From Methanosarcinales archaeon (GTDB lineage Archaea > Halobacteriota > Methanosarcinia > Methanosarcinales > Methanogasteraceae): DNA of 10,573 nt. The stretch covers positions 1-10,573 of the forward strand of contig DAOWIV010000129.1 in NCBI GenBank assembly GCA_030640725.1, written 5' to 3'. The position numbers and the translations under genes were made by a program. The notes beneath the pieces are model-generated. The model made no database searches, was not told where the DNA came from, and saw only the letters and a list, made by a program, of their open reading frames with translations. Shown in pieces: positions 1-6,025 of the stretch (position 1 is the first letter of the stretch; every line of letters starts with the position of its first letter).

Positions 1-481
1 ACTGGTTGACATTTCTGATCGCCTTAAGGACGCTGTTTAAGTGCTTGATATGCACCTCAGCCTTATTGCGCTCGATTGCGTAGCGTATGGCTCGCACCAC
101 GATCTCGCTGTTAACCTGCCCCTTGACCAGATAGTCCTGCGCGCCCTTCTGTACAGCCAGAATATCAAGCTCTGTGTCGTAAAGACCCAGCACCACAATT
201 GGCACGTTTTGCGCCTGCGCGTATGTGTGGACGAACGTGTCAAGCCCACTGCTGTCAGGCAGCGAGAGATCGAGCAGGATCACATCGAAGTCGCCATTGC
301 CACCAGCAAGGCGGGCAAGTCCGGTCGAGAGCCGGTCAGCAAGTTTCATGTTAAAGACCGTGCTCTTAGAATCTGCCAGCATCTCCCGGATCAATCGGGC
401 GTCACCCGGATTATCCTCGATCAGCAGGACATTGACGTGCAACGTACCCCCATCTTTGGATCCTGACTGCTTGCGGATCAC
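1..481 (-). CDS. Response regulator receiver protein, 3' end outside window
   Basis: Receives a phosphoryl group from a sensor kinase and passes the signal on; cytoplasmic. The visible 160 residues hold a CheY-like receiver at about 17-135: the acidic pair E22-D23 in LLIEDNPGDARLI, phosphoacceptor D71 in ILLDLSLPDSSG, and K120 in DYLVKGQ. After it comes a helix ending in HLNSVLKAIRNVNQ, which in my recollection leads into GAF/PAS or kinase domains in methanoarchaeal hybrid proteins, so this is probably a fusion and not a lone receiver. The frame is open to the window edge. GTG 481 is chosen because it overlaps the stop of a small upstream ORF (GTGA) and has a G-rich stretch nine bases upstream; an in-frame TGA at 548-550 limits further extension. 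TTG 442, just before HVNVLLIED, is the alternative. Oddity: the usual Ser/Thr of the switch (VLTG in relatives) is missing; the sequence reads VLGLYD. Confidence 0.88.
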   Translation of the reverse strand, partial: MIRKQSGSKDGGTLHVNVLLIEDNPGDARLIREMLADSKSTVFNMKLADRLSTGLARLAGGNGDFDVILLDLSLPDSSGLDTFVHTYAQAQNVPIVVLGLYDTELDILAVQKGAQDYLVKGQVNSEIVVRAIRYAIERNKAEVHIKHLNSVLKAIRNVNQ

Positions 482-579
482 TGCTGCAAACCCCCCTTGC
501 CAGTGGGTGGCTTTGCCGCAGCGGGCAGAGGATATCCTGATAAAATGTCAGTCAAGCAGAGGATGCACGAATTTCGCAC
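478..579 (-). CDS. Small ORF coupled to the response regulator
   Basis: This 33-codon ORF starts with GTG six bases after a perfect AGGAGG (586-591, minus strand), the strongest Shine-Dalgarno sequence in this part of the window. It ends in TGA overlapping the GTG of the response-regulator gene by four bases (GTGA), a layout typical of translational coupling. The peptide has a CILC motif near its N-terminus (C5, C8) and a Gly/Pro/Ala-rich tail ending in GKGGLQQ. I recognise no family. An ATG at 581, read in another frame from the same SD, would give only nine residues. It could be a leader peptide, a real microprotein or chance; the SD and overlap are seen, the role is inferred. Confidence 0.35.
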   Translation of the reverse strand: MRNSCILCLTDILSGYPLPAAAKPPTGKGGLQQ

Positions 580-581
580 AT

Positions 582-1462
582 ACCCCCTCCTGTATGTCGG
601 ATTTTGTACCCCACACATCATCAAGACCTCGCGACTAAGCTACTTTCCTCGCACTATAGATTATGCGCACATTTCATTTAAAACCATATCTCTGGTGAGG
701 CGGTCGGATAAGCCAAAATATTACATGGAATCTTTGAACGAATCCCGCTTCCGGGCAAATAACCTTTAATCTGCGCCCATCACTATATTCACAGGTTGTG
801 GTTTTTCCATGGCACCAGACTTGCCTGAAGACTCCATACGATACATGATCATGTCCGTAGCGTTAGTTTACGCCGTGTGCCCGAGTATACCGCAGCATAA
901 TCCATGATATATCAGCGGCTGATAGAATTTCATGACAGTTGGCAGCATTCGGGTGGCTGCGCCGATGCTGGCGCATTCCGATTTTCAGCATCAGTGAAGA
1001 CTCTTCTGTCAGTGCCACAGAAAACATCATGGACCAATGAAAAATGGATAAGAAGAATGCAGCCCCGGTGCAGATGGGCTGCAGCCCCCACGCGAATGGA
1101 GTTTCCAAACCACACGAAACGGATGTCGGAGAATAATATGTGTGGTAATGATCATTATGAGGTTACACCCTTATATATGTGTTTGTGACGGGAGTGTCAC
1201 CATCTTCTCACTATAATTATAATCATGTAAATACCTGACCTTACGTCCGAACCACTGGTTCTTAATCCTTTATCTGCCCGGGGAGCGTCTCTCTGGTAAG
1301 CGCGATAAACTATGCAGGGTGTTGTAGGATGCATCACCTGAATAGTGAGCGAGGAGCGTAGCAAAAAGCACGAGTGTACACTATGCCTGGTGGTTTTTGC
1401 TAAAAACGATTTCCCCAAATCTACATGGCTCCTGCAATGCGCAGAAACGAGGTTACAGAAAT
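582..1462. other. Gene-poor stretch of about 880 bases
   Basis: I see no convincing gene on either strand. The open frames here are short, lack ribosome binding sites and show no motif I recognise. AT-rich promoter-like patches occur: TTTTAAAT on the minus strand near 676-683 (possibly for the response-regulator unit), TTATATAT near 1171-1178, and TATAATTATAAT near 1212-1223. A GC-rich palindrome GGGCTGCAGCCC lies at 1076-1087 and a short hairpin GTGAC-N6-GTCAC at 1187-1202. No tRNA-like T-loop or D-loop pair was found. Confidence 0.6.
1360..1401. repeat. Nested inverted repeat
   Basis: AGCAAAAA (1360-1367) and TTTTTGCT (1394-1401) are exact inverted copies. Between them sit GCA/TGC arms and a perfect ten-base palindrome AGTGTACACT (1373-1382), so the segment can fold as a stem, asymmetric bulge and second stem. 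It lies about 60 bases upstream of the exported-protein gene. It could be a protein-binding site, a terminator-like hairpin or the end of a small mobile element; nothing seen decides between these. Confidence 0.5.
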
Positions 1463-1864
1463 ATGGCTGGCAGGAACGCAGGTAAGAAAACCGTCCTGAA
1501 GGGTGTGGCAATCATGCTCGTGCTCGGGTACGCGGTCATCTGGTCTATCGGGTGCAGCCCGATGGCGGTGCTTGCGCACGAGACGCTCGGGTGTGCCGGC
1601 ATCGACTCGTGTATAGCGCTTGCTGGCGTGGCTGGCGTGGAGTCATACGGGCACTATTACATCATGATCGATGGCAGACCATACGAGCCAAGGTACATTG
1701 GCATGTATCTCCAGGGCAACATCGACTACAACAACCCGCTGTGCCGGTACAACAGCACCGGGGAGTTTCTGGACGATGGCAACGACCTGTTGCCGCCTGC
1801 TGCGCTGCTGATCGATGCCTCGTGTGAGCGTGCCGGATGTGCTTTTGGAAGCGATTGCAGATAA
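1463..1864 (+). CDS. Cys-rich exported or membrane-anchored hypothetical protein
   Basis: The protein has 133 residues and I do not recognise its family. The N-terminus is basic (AGRNAGKKTVLKG) and followed by a hydrophobic segment at about 14-30 ending in WSIGC, so it is a signal peptide or membrane anchor; C31 could be a lipobox-like cysteine, though the motif is imperfect. The rest should lie outside the membrane. It contains six more cysteines (C44, C50, C94, C121, C126, C132), suggesting disulfides or metal binding, a Tyr-rich centre around SYGHYYIMIDG, and one N-glycosylation sequon NST at 97-99. The start at ATG 1463 has GAGG ten bases upstream; the frame is open further upstream but lacks an RBS there. 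The gene stands alone, convergent with the Nudix-TrmO gene. Codon use resembles the neighbouring genes. Confidence 0.7.
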   Translation: MAGRNAGKKTVLKGVAIMLVLGYAVIWSIGCSPMAVLAHETLGCAGIDSCIALAGVAGVESYGHYYIMIDGRPYEPRYIGMYLQGNIDYNNPLCRYNSTGEFLDDGNDLLPPAALLIDASCERAGCAFGSDCR

Positions 1865-1940
1865 CCCCTGACCGGAGGTGGTATAACTCTGAAATTGTCA
1901 GCAAATCCACCCGTCCCGCCCACTGAGTCTCTCTTATCTC

Positions 1941-2789
1941 TCATCCCTGCGCAAGCCTCTCGACCCACTCAGGAACCCGTGCACCCGGTACGCCCCGCCC
2001 ATCCTCCTGATGATCACCGGCGCCCCATCGCGGAATGTACGGCTTCACATCCAGCACCGGCGTCCCATCGATCGCATCAAGCCCCCTTACTGCGAGCCGG
2101 TTTTCGGCTCTCCTGATGATCTCAACCGTTGTTATGCCGATCGGGTTTGGTCGGCGCGGCGTGCGCAGGGCAAAGATCCCTGTAAGCGGCATATCTGCCC
2201 TGCCCCTCGGACGCGCCTTCATGACGACTTTGCGCCCTGCCCTGTGCAGGAAGAAGACAATCACCGCGTGGGAGAACTCGTCAAGCCCGTCCAGACCTTC
2301 TGTGTATTCTTTATCCAGAACAATCTCGGATACCACATTGTCCCATCTGCGGGCAGGCTCCTTTGCCGGAGATCTCACGATCCCAATGCTCTTCACCACA
2401 AATTTCCCAAATGCATCTGCAATCATCCTTCCATGATCAAAAGCAAGTTCTGGCAGCAGGTTTTGATCGAAGAGTTCGGCGCAGGTGGCATCAGAGCCAG
2501 CCTGCAGCGTACCTGACCCTTCCGCAAGATAGCACGCTGATACGGTATGCCTGCGCGGGTCCCTTGCCGGATCAGAGTATATGCCAACCAGCCGAATGAT
2601 ATCGATGTCAAGTCCGGTCTCCTCCTTTGCTTCCCTCCGCGCCGCATCCTCAACAGTCTCCTCGACATCGACAAACCCGCCGGGAAGCGCATAATGATCT
2701 TTAAACGGCGGATTCTTGCGTTTGATCAGCACGATCTTCTGCTGGTGCAGAATTATGGCATCCACGGTCAGTGCGGGCGTGGACATCAT
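1941..2789 (-). CDS. Nudix hydrolase fused to TrmO/TsaA-type tRNA methyltransferase
   Basis: Two enzymes in one 282-residue chain. Residues 1-131 are a Nudix hydrolase of the archaeal ADP-ribose pyrophosphatase type; the box at 38-60 is complete (G38, E44, R52-E53, E56-E57, G59) and should bind Mg2+ and cleave a nucleoside diphosphate derivative. Residues 132-282 are a TsaA/TrmO domain, the family that N6-methylates t6A37 of tRNA with SAM; it shows FALRTPRRPNPIG (207-218) and DGTPVLDVKPYIP (241-253), ending in RVPEWV as relatives do. The junction is continuous, with no frameshift. An upstream in-frame start at 2882 is rejected: the extra 31 residues are antigenic-looking low-complexity sequence read through another small ORF. 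ATG 2789 instead overlaps that ORF's stop (ATGA). ATG 2786 is equally possible. Why the two activities are joined is unknown. Confidence 0.9.
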   Translation of the reverse strand: MMSTPALTVDAIILHQQKIVLIKRKNPPFKDHYALPGGFVDVEETVEDAARREAKEETGLDIDIIRLVGIYSDPARDPRRHTVSACYLAEGSGTLQAGSDATCAELFDQNLLPELAFDHGRMIADAFGKFVVKSIGIVRSPAKEPARRWDNVVSEIVLDKEYTEGLDGLDEFSHAVIVFFLHRAGRKVVMKARPRGRADMPLTGIFALRTPRRPNPIGITTVEIIRRAENRLAVRGLDAIDGTPVLDVKPYIPRWGAGDHQEDGRGVPGARVPEWVERLAQG

Positions 2790-2869
2790 GTTGAAAGGTA
2801 CAGCACCGACAGCGAGAGCAGCGCCATCACGAGGAGGACCACCATCACCTTCTCTTCCTTCTGCATCAT
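2786..2869 (-). CDS. 27-residue single-pass membrane peptide
   Basis: A short ORF between two larger minus-strand genes. It starts at ATG 2869 (or the adjacent ATG 2866), six bases after a good GGTGA site, seven bases downstream of the previous stop, and ends in TGA overlapping the Nudix-TrmO start (ATGA). The peptide begins MMQKEEK and continues as one hydrophobic helix (about 8-25, VMVVLLVMALLSLSVLYL), a typical basic/acidic cap plus membrane segment. It may be a real micro-membrane protein, or the N-terminal stump of a longer protein whose remainder was lost: the charged cap and helix resemble the anchor of some larger archaeal membrane-tethered proteins, from memory. Coupling to the fusion gene is inferred from the overlap. 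Confidence 0.5.
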   Translation of the reverse strand: MMQKEEKVMVVLLVMALLSLSVLYLST

Positions 2870-2875
2870 CGCCGG

Positions 2876-3952
2876 TCACCAATGTCCATCCGATTCATCT
2901 GTTTCATCTGTTTCATCCGATTCCTCCAGTTGCAGCGCGATCAGGCGCCCGACCTCGTCCGCTTTACATGCATAGCCGCTGACTGCAAGCAGATTGACCA
3001 GCATCTCTTTGATTACGCCAATCGAAACAGGATCCCTGTACTCGTGGTTGACCAGTATCTTGCTACCATCGACATCGATGTGCTTGACGATGTGCGTGGT
3101 TTCGCAGAGGTGCTTAAAGTCTTCCAGAAAATCGGAACGGCTAACCGTGTCGGTTTCTCTCGCACGCCGCTCCACAAGGGTTGTGTCCAGTGGTATCCGG
3201 TTTGCGAGCAGGTCCTCAAACTCGCGCCTGTGGATCGTGACCATGTTGTAGTCAGATTCTGTGTGCAGATCGATCAGAGCCTGCCAGAAATCCTGGTTTG
3301 CGCACACCACCTCAGTTACCCTGTGCAGATTCCCGAAATACCGGAGAAGATCGTCCTGCGCCATCCCCGCGCTTTCCCTTCGCTGCAGATCCATGCGTAT
3401 CGACCTCGTCCGCCGGTCAACCTTCGTAATCCCAAGATGCTTCTGTCTTGCAAGGAACAAACCGACCATTCCTGACAAAAACTCGTTTAAATACATGCTC
3501 TTCCCGGAAATCGTGCAGATGGTAGTCTCCGGCGCAACATCATTGTCATATTCTATAATCAGGGTCGTCTGCCAGCCATAGTTCTTCCATTTCCGGTTGA
3601 GGTGGTCTGCCAGTTCTGACATCCGGTTGATGATGAGCGGATCGATGATGTCATCCAGCATATCAGGACTGACCAGGATGTCTTTTGTGCGCTTCAAGAA
3701 CCATTCGAGCATTGGGTAATCGATCATTGCGCAGAAACCGTCCTCGATCAGCAGTTCGCGCGGGGATTTGTACTTGTCAGCCACACTTGCATGTACTGCA
3801 TCCTCAAGCGACCCGTGGCGCTCAGTCATCAGTTCGGCAAACTCGATAAGATCCCGTATCGTCGCACTGAGGTTGCCGCTGTGTTCTTTTACCAGCGGTT
3901 CGAGAAAGTCCAGATGATTCTGCTCAAGCGAGATATTTCTTCTGACGATCAT
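2876..3952 (-). CDS. Hypothetical protein with ribbon-helix-helix-like N-terminus
   Basis: A 358-residue soluble protein. Residues 1-42 (MIVRRNISLEQ, then a helix, then SGNLSATIRDLIEF) look like a ribbon-helix-helix DNA-binding unit: a basic beta-strand, two helices and the G-N-x-S turn between them. The remaining ~300 residues are mixed alpha/beta with no motif I can name. The C-terminus is a short acidic repeat, ESDETDETDESDG. No membrane segment is seen. I infer a DNA-binding regulator with a large sensor or effector region, but only the N-terminal similarity supports that. ATG 3952 follows AGGGG six bases upstream, and a TATA-like element lies about 45 bases upstream. It is the first gene of the unit that continues into the membrane peptide and the Nudix-TrmO fusion. 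Confidence 0.75.
   Translation of the reverse strand: MIVRRNISLEQNHLDFLEPLVKEHSGNLSATIRDLIEFAELMTERHGSLEDAVHASVADKYKSPRELLIEDGFCAMIDYPMLEWFLKRTKDILVSPDMLDDIIDPLIINRMSELADHLNRKWKNYGWQTTLIIEYDNDVAPETTICTISGKSMYLNEFLSGMVGLFLARQKHLGITKVDRRTRSIRMDLQRRESAGMAQDDLLRYFGNLHRVTEVVCANQDFWQALIDLHTESDYNMVTIHRREFEDLLANRIPLDTTLVERRARETDTVSRSDFLEDFKHLCETTHIVKHIDVDGSKILVNHEYRDPVSIGVIKEMLVNLLAVSGYACKADEVGRLIALQLEESDETDETDESDGHW
2885..2929. repeat. In-frame tandem 9-base repeat
   Basis: Five degenerate units of consensus TTCATCYGW (plus strand), two of them identical (TTCATCTGT at 2894-2902 and 2903-2911). They encode the acidic Glu/Asp/Ser/Thr tail of the minus-strand protein. Slippage at this repeat would change tail length without breaking the frame. 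Confidence 0.7.
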
Positions 3953-4172
3953 TGTGTGCCCCTGCGCCGATGATTGCCGGTCAATAATTATCGGTTATAA
4001 TTATGCTTTTGCCAATTCTGACAGATATGTCTTTCGAAGTAGGGGTATATTGACCGCTCATGTGGTCTGTACATATACCATCGTGCAGTGTGCGGCACGC
4101 CTCATGATGACGGCGCGGCATGTCCCGGGCGTCCAAAAAGCAAAAGGTTGGTGAAGTGTAACCGGAAACGAC
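3953..4172. promoter_or_regulatory. Divergent promoter region
   Basis: This 220-base spacer separates the minus-strand regulator-like gene from ribL. For the minus gene, the AT-rich block around 3984-4004 (ATAATTATAACCGATAATTATT read on that strand) contains a TATA-like box about 45 bases from the ATG, which would leave a short leader. For ribL, GGTATATTG near 4043-4051 and ACATATACC near 4070-4078 are candidate TATA elements. No clear palindromic operator was seen. Confidence 0.4.
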
Positions 4173-4610
4173 ATGACCCGAATACTTGCAACAGGAACAT
4201 TTGATATCCTGCACCCCGGACATCTCTTTTACCTTTCGCAGGCTGCTGCTCTCGGCGATGAGCTTTATGTCATCGTTGCACGGGCGAGCATGATAAAACA
4301 CAAACCAAAGCCGATACTTCCCGATGAACACCGCCTTGAGATGGTGCAAGCGCTAAAGCTCGTGGATCGTGCAGTCCTCGGTAGCGAAACTAACATATTC
4401 GAGCCACTCTATGAAATCATGCCCGACATCATAGCGCTCGGATTTGATCAGTATTTTAACATCGAGAATCTGAAAAAGGAACTGGTGGATCGGGGGTTTG
4501 CCGCAGACGTGGTCCGGGTCGAGGAGACGAACTCAGGCAGGCTACGTAGCACCAGAAGGATCGTCGATCTGATCCTTGATGCGAACAGGGAGTTACGCGG
4601 ATCCGGATAG
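4173..4610 (+). CDS. ribL: Archaeal FAD synthase (FMN adenylyltransferase) RibL
   Basis: Transfers AMP from a nucleotide triphosphate to FMN to give FAD, the last step of flavin cofactor synthesis in archaea; cytoplasmic. The 145-residue chain is the usual length for this cytidylyltransferase-like family. It starts with the nucleotide-binding signature ATGTFDILHPGH; H14 and H17 form the HxGH motif. Further conserved pieces are KPILPDEHRLEMVQALK (46-62, R54), the GFDQ motif at 90-93, and a basic TNSGRLRSTRRI segment (119-130) where the family has its second phosphate-binding motif. A general glycerol-3-phosphate or ethanolamine-phosphate cytidylyltransferase is less likely given archaeal context and length. 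The ATG has only a weak GGA upstream; GGTGA lies 18 bases away, too far for normal use. It is monocistronic, followed by repeats and a new promoter. Confidence 0.9.
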   Translation: MTRILATGTFDILHPGHLFYLSQAAALGDELYVIVARASMIKHKPKPILPDEHRLEMVQALKLVDRAVLGSETNIFEPLYEIMPDIIALGFDQYFNIENLKKELVDRGFAADVVRVEETNSGRLRSTRRIVDLILDANRELRGSG

Positions 4611-4669
4611 CTGATCCGGAGTCCGAAATCAGAAATCCGTATGATCGAAATGATCGGAACCATCCGGAT
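4601..4669. repeat. Iterated ATCCGGAT palindromes
   Basis: ATCCGGAT occurs exactly at 4601-4608 (last codons of ribL) and 4662-4669, with a third partial copy ATCCGGA at 4614-4620. The second and third copies are flanked by CTGATC (4611-4616) and GATCAG (4676-4681), giving a long imperfect inverted repeat. It could act as the ribL terminator stem or as operators for the pdxS promoter 40 bases downstream. Confidence 0.45.
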
Positions 4670-4707
4670 TGCTGTGATCAGAAAAGTTTAATGTATCTCG
4701 CGTGTCT

Positions 4708-4723
4708 CTGATTTATAAATCAG
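4708..4723 (+). promoter_or_regulatory. TATA box inside a perfect 16-base palindrome
   Basis: TTTATAAAT at 4712-4720 is a textbook archaeal TATA box. A start of transcription about 25 bases downstream (near 4740) would leave a ~17-base leader containing the GGTGATC ribosome binding site. The whole of CTGATTTATAAATCAG is its own reverse complement, so the box is bracketed by CTGA/TCAG arms and could be an operator at which a dimeric repressor blocks TBP. Confidence 0.65.
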
Positions 4724-4756
4724 GCGATGTAACAGTTACCAAAAACGGTGATCAAT

Positions 4757-4975
4757 TTGTGCAACGAATGCGAAGAAATTGAGTTGTTCGGCAAATCCGA
4801 ATCAACGATGCAACTGGACAACGGAATCACGGTGTCGGTGGGCGATATCGAGATCAGCGTCCACAGCAATGAATTAACATTCAACGAACTCGAAGAGCGG
4901 CTGCTTGGTCTGATCGACAAGATCGACGAGCGTTTCGAGAACAAGAGCAAAAATTATCTGAACTATACTTCTTGA
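4757..4975 (+). CDS. Small CxxC protein upstream of pdxS
   Basis: A 72-residue soluble protein of no family I recognise. It begins with a CNEC motif (C2, C5), which could bind a metal or be redox active, then a beta-rich middle (LDNGITVSVGDIEISVH) and an amphipathic, charged C-terminal helix (NELEERLLGLIDKIDERFENK). The start is taken as TTG 4757 because GGTGATC at 4747-4753 has the right spacing to it; the upstream GTG 4748 lies inside that site and is rejected. The stop is nine bases before the pdxS ATG, so the two are almost certainly cotranscribed from the palindromic promoter. Its coding density and strong RBS argue for a real gene; a link to vitamin B6 metabolism is only inferred from position. 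Confidence 0.7.
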   Translation: MCNECEEIELFGKSESTMQLDNGITVSVGDIEISVHSNELTFNELEERLLGLIDKIDERFENKSKNYLNYTS

Positions 4976-4984
4976 GGAACCACA

Positions 4985-5878
4985 ATGGATTTAAACGAAC
5001 TCAGACACGGTACCGAACTGTTGAAGCGAGGATTTGCCGCCATGCAGAAGGGCGGTGTCATCATGGACGTGACCACTCCGGAGCAGGCGGTCATTGCAGA
5101 GAATGCGGGCGCAGTCGCGGTGATGGCGCTTCACGCAGTCCCATCCGAGATCAGGAAACACGGCGGCGTGGCAAGGATGGCTGACCCGCAGGTCACAAGC
5201 GCGATCATCGATTCGGTATCGATTCCGGTGATGGCGAAAGCCCGGATAGGGCATATAATAGAAGCACAGATTCTTGAGGTGCTCGGCGCTGACATGATCG
5301 ATGAGTCAGAGGTGCTGACACCGGCGGACGGGGTTCACATCGACAAGACTGCGTTTACGGTGCCATTCGTGTGCGGTGCACGGGACCTTGGCGAGGCGCT
5401 GCGGCGTATCGCGGAAGGGGCTGCAATGATCCGGACGAAAGGCGAAGCAGGCACCGGAGATGTGCGCGAGGCAGTCAGGCATATGAAACTGATCATGGGC
5501 AGCATCAGGTCGCTCGCGGGCAAGAACGACGAGGAACTGCGTATGGTAGCGCGGGAAATCGAGGCGCCTTTCGATCTGGTTCTGGAGACTGCACAGATGA
5601 AACGTCTGCCTGTGGTGAACTTTGCGGCAGGAGGCGTTGCGACACCTGCTGACGCCGCGCTGATGATGTACCTTGGTGCTGATGGAGTTTTTGTCGGTTC
5701 AGGGATTTTTACGGCGGAAAATCCGGAAAAGATGGCGGATGCAATCGTTGCGGCGGTCAACAACTATGACAAGCCCGAGGTTCTTGCCGAGATCTCGAAG
5801 GGGCTTGGCGCCCAGATGAAAGGAATCGACATCAGCACGCTATCTGAAAAGGATATTCTGCAGACGCGTGGATGGTGA
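4985..5878 (+). CDS. pdxS: Pyridoxal 5'-phosphate synthase, lyase subunit PdxS
   Basis: Condenses ribose 5-phosphate, glyceraldehyde 3-phosphate and ammonia to PLP in the DXP-independent pathway; works as a dodecamer in the cytoplasm with the glutaminase PdxT supplying ammonia. The 297 residues form a (beta/alpha)8 barrel of family-typical length. Visible active-site features: D28 in VIMDVTTPEQA, the imine-forming K85 in IPVMAKARIGH, the second lysine K152 in MIRTKGEAGTGD, and the phosphate-binding GSGIF near the C-terminus. GAGG seven bases upstream supports ATG 4985. It follows the small CxxC gene at nine bases. No pdxT lies in the window; the downstream region is a convergent junction, so pdxT must be elsewhere. 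Confidence 0.97.
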   Translation: MDLNELRHGTELLKRGFAAMQKGGVIMDVTTPEQAVIAENAGAVAVMALHAVPSEIRKHGGVARMADPQVTSAIIDSVSIPVMAKARIGHIIEAQILEVLGADMIDESEVLTPADGVHIDKTAFTVPFVCGARDLGEALRRIAEGAAMIRTKGEAGTGDVREAVRHMKLIMGSIRSLAGKNDEELRMVAREIEAPFDLVLETAQMKRLPVVNFAAGGVATPADAALMMYLGADGVFVGSGIFTAENPEKMADAIVAAVNNYDKPEVLAEISKGLGAQMKGIDISTLSEKDILQTRGW

Positions 5879-6025
5879 CGCTTCCGGAGATGCCACAGGC
5901 ACTCACACGATTTCTCAGAACACCCGGACATCGACTGAGCGGTTGCATCTCGCATCTAACGCAAAGTATCGGGGGAGTCCTGTCATTTGCTTGATTTATC
6001 CGGGGAATGGGTATCACAGATACAG

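Noticed and set aside
41..466. 141-codon plus-strand frame opposite the response regulator
   Set aside because: Antisense shadow; the minus strand gives a clear receiver domain with its catalytic residues.
1076..1087. GGGCTGCAGCCC palindrome as a functional site
   Set aside because: A 12-base GC-rich palindrome alone, without a nearby promoter or gene, is too little to assign a role.
863..1188. Open frames of 61-94 codons on both strands
   Set aside because: No RBS, no recognisable motif, overlapping frames on both strands of similar length, and composition unlike the neighbouring genes.
1197..1511. 104-codon minus-strand open frame
   Set aside because: Overlaps the start and RBS of the exported-protein gene, has no SD and no coherent domain; crosses the nested inverted repeat.
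2790..2882. N-terminal extension of the Nudix-TrmO protein to 2882
   Set aside because: The extra residues are Gly/Asp-rich with no family match, and the same bases encode an RBS-led membrane peptide whose stop overlaps ATG 2789.
4150..4154. GGTGA as the ribL ribosome binding site
   Set aside because: It lies 18 bases before the ATG, beyond normal spacing, and the GTG at 4158 runs straight into a stop.
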